This document shows positions 31,733 through 35,612 of a DNA stretch of 35,612 bases, piece by piece. The notes below the pieces were generated by a model, which worked only from the letters and a program-made list of their open reading frames with translations, made no database searches and had not been told where the DNA came from. Source of the DNA: an uncultured bacterium (lineage in GTDB: Bacteria; Bacillota; Clostridia; Oscillospirales; Acutalibacteraceae). How positions within the stretch are numbered: the stretch's first letter is position 1; each line of letters opens with the position of its first letter. The stretch is taken from positions 1 through 35,612 of the forward strand of contig CAJMOH010000029.1 of NCBI GenBank assembly GCA_905215055.1, in the 5' to 3' direction. Position numbers and translations under genes: made by a program.

Positions 31733-32219
31733 GGGGAGAAGCCGCCTGGGACAGTCCCTGGGCCAAGGCTTTTCCGGCGGCGCCGGTGTTCCGGGCCAGC
31801 CAGGCCTCATCCTGGGGATTGTCCCGGTACAGCAGGCGCAGGGCCGCCCCCGCGCCGGGCAGCCCCTCCAGCTCTGGCACAGGGCCTTCTTCCAGGGTGA
31901 CCAGCTCCGGCTGGGGATAGACCTGTCTCAGCTGCTGGGCCAGAGCCGCCGCCGCTTTCCAGCCCAAGGCATCCCCCGGCCGGACCACCAGGACCGGTCC
32001 CTTTTTTTGGCCCTCCAGCTCCGGCGGCGCGGCCTGAGAGGACAGGGTCAGGCACAGGGCGTCCTCCTCCTGGGGCGGCCCCCACTCCAGGGGGATGCCC
32101 TCCTGTCCCAAGTGGGAGGCCAAGGCCCCGGCCACCTGGCCCATCCAATAGGCCTCGTCGCCGCCGTTGGGATAGGGGGCGGCGGCAGGCCCCCGCAAAA
32201 GCAGGTGAATCTTGGGCAT
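31725..32219 (-). CDS. Degenerate N-acetylmuramoyl-L-alanine amidase-like protein
   Basis: 164 residues without a signal peptide. The order of segments follows a common clostridial amidase: YPNGGDEAYWMGQVAGAL matches the N-x-Y-x-x-GGsEe pattern, TLSSQAAP the LHSNAAP motif, and LYRDNPQDEAWL the YHDNPEDAQW motif. The zinc His of LHSNAAP is Ser60 here, the catalytic Glu of VEIAYHDNP is Arg128, and the following His is Arg132, so hydrolysis is not expected. The start at 32219 follows AAAGGAG. It overlaps the symporter gene. The comparison is from memory of the family and should be aligned. It is not obviously truncated or frameshifted, which suggests a maintained pseudo-enzyme. Confidence 0.6.
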   Translation of the reverse strand: MPKIHLLLRGPAAAPYPNGGDEAYWMGQVAGALASHLGQEGIPLEWGPPQEEDALCLTLSSQAAPPELEGQKKGPVLVVRPGDALGWKAAAALAQQLRQVYPQPELVTLEEGPVPELEGLPGAGAALRLLYRDNPQDEAWLARNTGAAGKALAQGLSQAASPHA

Positions 32220-32238
32220 GGCTGGCTCTCCTTTCCGG

Positions 32239-32260
32239 TGTATACCAATGGTACAGTATA
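32239..32260 (-). promoter_or_regulatory. -10 box with GntR-like dyad upstream of the amidase-like gene
   Basis: TATACT (32260-32255) on the minus strand followed by the near-palindrome TGTATACCAATGGTACA at 32239-32255 (outer TGTA...TACA, as in many GntR sites). No clear -35 box is present, so the call is tentative. Confidence 0.35.
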
Positions 32261-32300
32261 AGCAGGAGAGCGCCGGATCATTCCACAAAAGGGGAAAAGC

Positions 32301-33014
32301 TCACCGCAGAATCCCCCACACGCTCACCGTGTGGCACACGCTGCCCGCCAGCACAAACAGGTGAAACACCGCGTGCATATAGGGAACCTTCTTCCCCACC
32401 CCGTACAGGACGGCCCCCAGGGTGTAGAGAATTCCCCCCGCCAGCAGGCACCAGAAGGACAGGGGACTGGCCGACCGGTAAAAGTCTCCCATGGCCAGCA
32501 CCACCACCCAGCCCATGGCCAGGTAGCAGGCCATGGAGACCCTCTTGAACCGCTCCACGCTGACGGCGTTGAGAACCACCCCCAGCACCGCCGCGGCCCA
32601 CACCGCGCCGAACATGGCCCAGCCCTTCCAGCCGCCCAGGCACACCAGGGTGATGGGGGTGTAGGTTCCGGCAATCAGCAGGAAAATGGTGCAGTGGTCC
32701 AGAGAGCGGAACACCACCTTGGCCCGGTTCAGCCCCAGGCCGTGGTACAGGGTGGACACGGTGTACAGCAGCACCATGGTGCCGCCGAACACCGCCGCCG
32801 CAGTCAGGCGCAGGGGCGTTTTTTGGCAGGTGAGCAGCAGCGCCGCCAGCGCCCCCACCGCAAACAGGGCCGAAACCCCGTGACTGACCGAGGAAAAAAT
32901 CTCTTCCCCCAGGGTGTAGCGGGGCAGGCCCAAGGCCCGCCGGCGCTCCATGCGCTGGGCGTTTTTCTGTTTTCGGGCCTGCCATCCGGCCCTGGCTGGG
33001 ACGGTATATTCCAT
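32301..33014 (-). CDS. Hemolysin III family (PAQR-like) membrane protein
   Basis: 237 residues, seven helices. The conserved PAQR metal-site residues are present: Ser44-His45 (SVSHG), His91 (STLYHG), Asp106 (SLDHCTIFLLIAGTYTP), and His214/His218 (MHAVFHLFVLAG). The family is called hemolysin III after a Bacillus cereus protein, but its usual role is probably in lipid or membrane homeostasis. The start at 33014 follows AAAGGG; a GTG three codons earlier lies too close to the ribosome site. It has a consensus promoter and a perfect 15-bp dyad downstream of it, and may be transcribed on into the amidase-like gene. Confidence 0.92.
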   Translation of the reverse strand: MEYTVPARAGWQARKQKNAQRMERRRALGLPRYTLGEEIFSSVSHGVSALFAVGALAALLLTCQKTPLRLTAAAVFGGTMVLLYTVSTLYHGLGLNRAKVVFRSLDHCTIFLLIAGTYTPITLVCLGGWKGWAMFGAVWAAAVLGVVLNAVSVERFKRVSMACYLAMGWVVVLAMGDFYRSASPLSFWCLLAGGILYTLGAVLYGVGKKVPYMHAVFHLFVLAGSVCHTVSVWGILR

Positions 33015-33060
33015 CTCTGTCACCCTTTCCAGATTTATTATTTTTAGAATTTATTATATC

Positions 33061-33075
33061 TAGTTTTAAAAACTA
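33061..33075. promoter_or_regulatory. 15-bp palindromic operator of the hemolysin III gene
   Basis: Perfect TAGTTTT-A-AAAACTA, located just downstream of the expected transcription start near 33080, where binding would block elongation or initiation. Confidence 0.5.
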
Positions 33076-33086
33076 TGTATGAGTAG

Positions 33087-33115
33087 ATTATAAACCCTGT
33101 TTTCGTCAATTGCAA
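33087..33115 (-). promoter_or_regulatory. Sigma-A promoter of the hemolysin III gene
   Basis: On the minus strand TTGCAA (33115-33110), 17-bp spacer, TATAAT (33092-33087). Confidence 0.8.
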
Positions 33116-33170
33116 GACCGCAAATGTTAACATTTTCTGAAACTTTCTTTTCCACAAGGGACAAAAATAG

Positions 33171-33199
33171 TTGACTTTTGACGGACACTGTGGTAGAGT
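33171..33199 (+). promoter_or_regulatory. Sigma-A promoter of the last ABC gene
   Basis: TTGACT (33171-33176), 17-bp spacer, TAGAGT (33194-33199). The leader to the start codon at 33429 is about 220 nt. Confidence 0.75.
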
Positions 33200-33205
33200 G
33201 GTCTT

Positions 33206-33363
33206 AACCGTCATTGTATGGGGCGCGAACCGTGTGCCGCGCCCTCGACCAAACCTCTGTACGTTGCGGAGGCGGCCGATAGGCAAAACGCTGGGGCCCT
33301 CTCCGGCTTCTTTCGCCTTGCGATGGACGGCAAGCTTTCCGAGGGCTTGCCGTCCTTTTTGTT
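33206..33363 (+). terminator. Structured leader ending in a strong attenuator
   Basis: A near-perfect terminator, arms GGACGGCAAGC (33325-33335) and GCTTGCCGTCC (33345-33355) plus a T run, lies between promoter and gene. Before it the RNA can fold hairpins GGGCGCG/CGCGCCC (around 33221-33243) and GGAG..GGCC with GGCC..CTCC (around 33269-33304). After it are GCGCTC/GAGCGC and GGGGC/GCCCC hairpins close to the ribosome site. No known riboswitch was recognised. A frame starting at ATG 33218 without a ribosome site reads through the terminator and out of frame into the ABC gene. The BmrCD exporter of Bacillus is also controlled by leader attenuation, a helpful precedent. Confidence 0.75.
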
Positions 33364-33428
33364 TGCGCTCCTTCACAGAGAGCGCCCATTTCTCATGATG
33401 GCGGGGCCTGCTGCCCCCGAGGTGTATT

Positions 33429-35261
33429 ATGGACCAACAGCTTTCAAAAAAATCAAGCATCCTTCGTTTTTTCCCCTTTACCAAGGGCTTTCGGGGAAAA
33501 TTTCTTCTGGCGTTTTTGATGGTGATTGTCGCCGTGGTGGCCAACTATATGACGCCCCAGGTGATCCGGGTGACAGTGGACTCTGTCATCAACGACTCTC
33601 CCTTTAACCTGCCGGGCTTTCTGGTGGAGTGGATTGAGTCCATTGGCGGCCGGGAAGCCCTGCGCCAGAACATTGCGATCTGCGCGGCCGTCTCCCTGGC
33701 CTTCGCGGCCATTTCCGGGCTTTCCAACTACTCCTCCCGCATGAATTTGGCCCGGGCCTGCGAAGGCACGGTGGCCAGGGTGCGGGACACCCTGTTTGAC
33801 CACATTCAGCGCCTGCCCTATGCCTGGCACAACTCTCACCAAACCGGGGACATCATCCAGCGCTGCACCCAAGACGTGGACCTGATCCGCAACTTTGTCA
33901 GCGACCAGCTGATGGAGGTGGTGCGCACCGTGCTGCTGATTGTGGTCTCTCTGGCGCTGATGTTCGCCATGAACGTGGAGCTTTCCCTGCTGGTGTGCTG
34001 CTTTGTGCCGGTGGTGGTTGCCTCCTCCCTGATCTTCTTTGTGATTACCGGGAAGAAATTTCAGGCCGCCGACGAAAGCGAGGGCCGGCTTACCGCTCTG
34101 GTCCAGGAGAACCTGACCGGCGTGCGGGTGGTGCGTGCCTTTGGCCGGGAGCGCTCTGAAATTGACCGGTTCAACGAAAAGAACGAGGAATTTACCAACC
34201 TGTGGGTCAACCTGGGCAAAGTGATGGGCTTTAACTGGGGCCTGGGAGATTTCTTCGCCGGGTTTCAGGTGCTGGTCATCATTGTGGCGGGCATCTTCTT
34301 TGTGGAGCGGGGCGCTCTGACAGAAGGAGAGTTTCTGGCCTTTACCGCCTACAACTCCATGCTGGTGTGGCCCTCCCGAAGCCTGGGGCGGCTGCTGGCG
34401 GAGCTGAGCAAAACCTCCATTTCCGCCACCCGGCTGTTCGACATTCTGGACGCCAAGGAGGAGGAAAGCTGCCCCCATCCCAAGCGCCCGCCTATGGACG
34501 GGGACATTGTCTTTGACCAGGTGAACTTCGGCTACAACCAGAGCGAGGGGGGCGTGCTCCACGACGTGAGCTTCACCATCAAGGCGGGAAGCACCTTTGG
34601 GGTGCTGGGGGCCACAGGCTCTGGCAAGTCCACCCTGATGTACCTGCTGGACCGGCTCTACGAGCTGCCCCGTGAAAATGGAAAAATCACCATTGGCGGG
34701 GTGGACATTCGGGAGATTGACCTGTCCTATCTGCGGAAGAACATTGGCATTGTGCTCCAGGAGCCCTTTCTGTTCTCCAAAAGCTTTCGGGAGAGCATTG
34801 CCGACGGCGCTGCCCGGGCAGATCTGGAGGCCGTGCGGCACTACGCCCGCATCGCCGTCATCGATGACGCCATCACGGGCTTTGCCCAGGGCTATGACAC
34901 CCCCATTGGCGAGCGGGGCGTGACCATTTCCGGCGGACAAAAGCAGCGGGTGGCCATTGCCCGGATGCTGATGCAGGACACGCCCATCAAGATCTTTGAC
35001 GACTCCCTCTCCGCCGTGGACATGGAAACCGACCAGAAGATCCGCCAATCCATCCGGAAAAACGTTCACGGCACCACCATTCTCATTGCCCACCGGATCA
35101 CCACCCTGATGAACGCCGACCAGATTCTGGTGCTGGACCGGGGCCGGGTGGTTCAGATGGGCACCCACCAGGAGCTGATCCAGCAGGAGGGCATTTACAA
35201 ACGCATCTACGACATGCAGGGGTTGCACCCCGGGCAAGTCGCGCCACGGAGCGGCGGCTGA
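33429..35261 (+). CDS. ABC exporter half-transporter (BmrC/YheI-like), C-terminus from repeat DNA
   Basis: 610 residues. A six-helix exporter domain (about 20-330) is followed by an ATPase domain: Walker A GATGSGKS (394-401), signature ISGGQKQR, Walker B IFDDSLSAVD with Asp525 at the Glu position, and an intact H-loop (LIAHRITTL). The degenerate Asp marks it as the BmrC/YheI-like half of a heterodimer, so its partner should lie nearby, probably past the right edge. The start at 33429 follows GAGGTG. The last 13 residues (GLHPGQVAPRSGG) are encoded by the first unit of the tandem repeat, directly after the family-typical YKRIYDMQ, so the native end was replaced by repeat DNA. The strong leader attenuator suggests drug-inducible expression. 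Confidence 0.9.
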   Translation: MDQQLSKKSSILRFFPFTKGFRGKFLLAFLMVIVAVVANYMTPQVIRVTVDSVINDSPFNLPGFLVEWIESIGGREALRQNIAICAAVSLAFAAISGLSNYSSRMNLARACEGTVARVRDTLFDHIQRLPYAWHNSHQTGDIIQRCTQDVDLIRNFVSDQLMEVVRTVLLIVVSLALMFAMNVELSLLVCCFVPVVVASSLIFFVITGKKFQAADESEGRLTALVQENLTGVRVVRAFGRERSEIDRFNEKNEEFTNLWVNLGKVMGFNWGLGDFFAGFQVLVIIVAGIFFVERGALTEGEFLAFTAYNSMLVWPSRSLGRLLAELSKTSISATRLFDILDAKEEESCPHPKRPPMDGDIVFDQVNFGYNQSEGGVLHDVSFTIKAGSTFGVLGATGSGKSTLMYLLDRLYELPRENGKITIGGVDIREIDLSYLRKNIGIVLQEPFLFSKSFRESIADGAARADLEAVRHYARIAVIDDAITGFAQGYDTPIGERGVTISGGQKQRVAIARMLMQDTPIKIFDDSLSAVDMETDQKIRQSIRKNVHGTTILIAHRITTLMNADQILVLDRGRVVQMGTHQELIQQEGIYKRIYDMQGLHPGQVAPRSGG

Positions 35262-35612
35262 ACGCCGCGCTTGATCGAGAGGTCAACGCACGTCCGCGGG
35301 GGTTGCACCCCGGGCATGTCGCGCCACGGAGCGGCGGCTGAACGCCGCGCTTGATCGAGAGGTCAACGCACGTCCGCGGGGGTTGCACCCCGGGCAAGTC
35401 GCGCCACGGAGCGGCGGCTGAACGCCGCGCTTGATCGAGAGGTCAACGCACGTCCGCGGGGGTTGCACCCCGGGCATGTCGCGCCACGGAGCGGCGGCTG
35501 AACGCCGCGCTTGATCGAGAGGTCAACGCACGTCCGCGGGGGTTGCACCCCGGGCAAGTCGCGCCACGGAGCGGCGGCTGAACGCCGCGCTTGATCGAGA
35601 GGTCAACGCACG
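35219..35612. repeat. 80-bp tandem repeat array, cut by the right edge
   Basis: Four full units and one 72-bp partial unit start at 35221, 35301, 35381, 35461 and 35541. They are identical by eye except one base: 35237, 35397 and 35557 are A, while 35317 and 35477 are T, so the true period is a 160-bp dimer. Each unit can form three hairpins: GCGGCG/CGCCGC, TTGATC-GAGA-GGTCAA (a GNRA tetraloop) and GGGGT-TGC-ACCCC. There are no unique spacers. The array starts inside the ABC coding region, and eighty is not a multiple of three, so the frames shift from unit to unit. Its full length is unknown because the window ends within it. Confidence 0.93.

Noticed and set aside
33218..33607. 129-codon frame in the ABC leader
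   Set aside because: No ribosome site, spans the terminator hairpin and runs out of frame into the ABC gene; kept only as a remark on the leader.
33453..35237. Long minus-strand frame opposite the last ABC gene (594 codons)
   Set aside because: Antisense shadow rich in His/Gly/Gln with no ribosome site or family resemblance; the plus strand is a clear ABC protein. The same applies at 6381-7844, 8303-9901, 24193-25458, 17520-18839 and 22465-23508.
35098..35557. Minus-strand proteins of 64-99 residues across the array
   Set aside because: They are frames through identical repeats, cycling because 80 is not a multiple of three; no ribosome sites or protein-like content.
35219..35612. CRISPR array
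   Set aside because: Units are 80 bp head-to-tail with no variable spacers, and no cas genes are present.
1..35612. tRNA, rRNA, phage or insertion sequence genes
   Set aside because: No cloverleaf, rRNA core, transposase or integrase sequence was noticed on either strand.

Overview
The window looks like a contig end from a GC-rich, spore-forming anaerobe of the Clostridia, most likely in the Oscillospiraceae/Ruminococcaceae range. Evidence for this: spoIIP and ricT/yaaT sporulation genes, a small clostridial 2[4Fe-4S] ferredoxin, a pyruvate kinase with the extra C-terminal PEP-utiliser domain, the Firmicute order darA-holB-ricT-trmN6-rsmI, and strong Shine-Dalgarno sites and sigma-A promoters. 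No rRNA, tRNA, phage, insertion sequence or CRISPR array was seen.

Region by region. 1-6.2 kb is a carbohydrate-uptake locus read leftward: acetyl-esterase-like hydrolase, LplA-type binding lipoprotein, an internal terminator, two LplB/LplC-type permeases and a DUF624/YesL protein cut by the left edge. Beside it is a GH3 glycosidase collapsed by an in-frame internal deletion. 6.4-10.3 kb is a heterodimeric multidrug ABC exporter with a MarR-like operator. 10.3-12.9 kb holds an HD hydrolase, a YitT protein behind an attenuator, and a ZIP metal transporter with an operator. 13.1-17.2 kb is an envelope/sporulation block: C39-like protease, two tiny coupled membrane proteins, coiled-coil M23 endopeptidase, SpoIIP. 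17.2-20.3 kb has citrate synthase and a MATE efflux pump with a MerR-type promoter. 20.3-20.9 kb is a repeat-rich scar with a 5'-truncated membrane gene. 20.9-26 kb has a sugar isomerase-like TIM barrel, a murT-gatD pair whose GatD lacks its catalytic residues, and pyruvate kinase. 26-30.4 kb is the conserved replication/translation/sporulation cluster rsmI-trmN6-fdx-ricT-holB-darA. 30.4-33.1 kb has an AGCS symporter, a degenerate amidase and a hemolysin III protein. 33.2-35.6 kb is a BmrC/YheI-like ABC half-transporter behind a strong attenuator. Its 3' end runs into an 80-bp tandem repeat that continues off the window.

Themes. Three of the four drug-efflux-type genes (first ABC pair, MATE, last ABC) have inducible-looking control: operator, 19-bp-spacer promoter, or attenuator. 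No cognate regulator gene lies in the window. Several proteins look like pseudo-enzymes or remnants (GatD-like, amidase-like, GH3 remnant, truncated membrane protein). A repeat family occurs both as a single diverged copy near 20.4 kb and as the tandem array at the right edge. Motif and family calls were made by eye; no database search was run.
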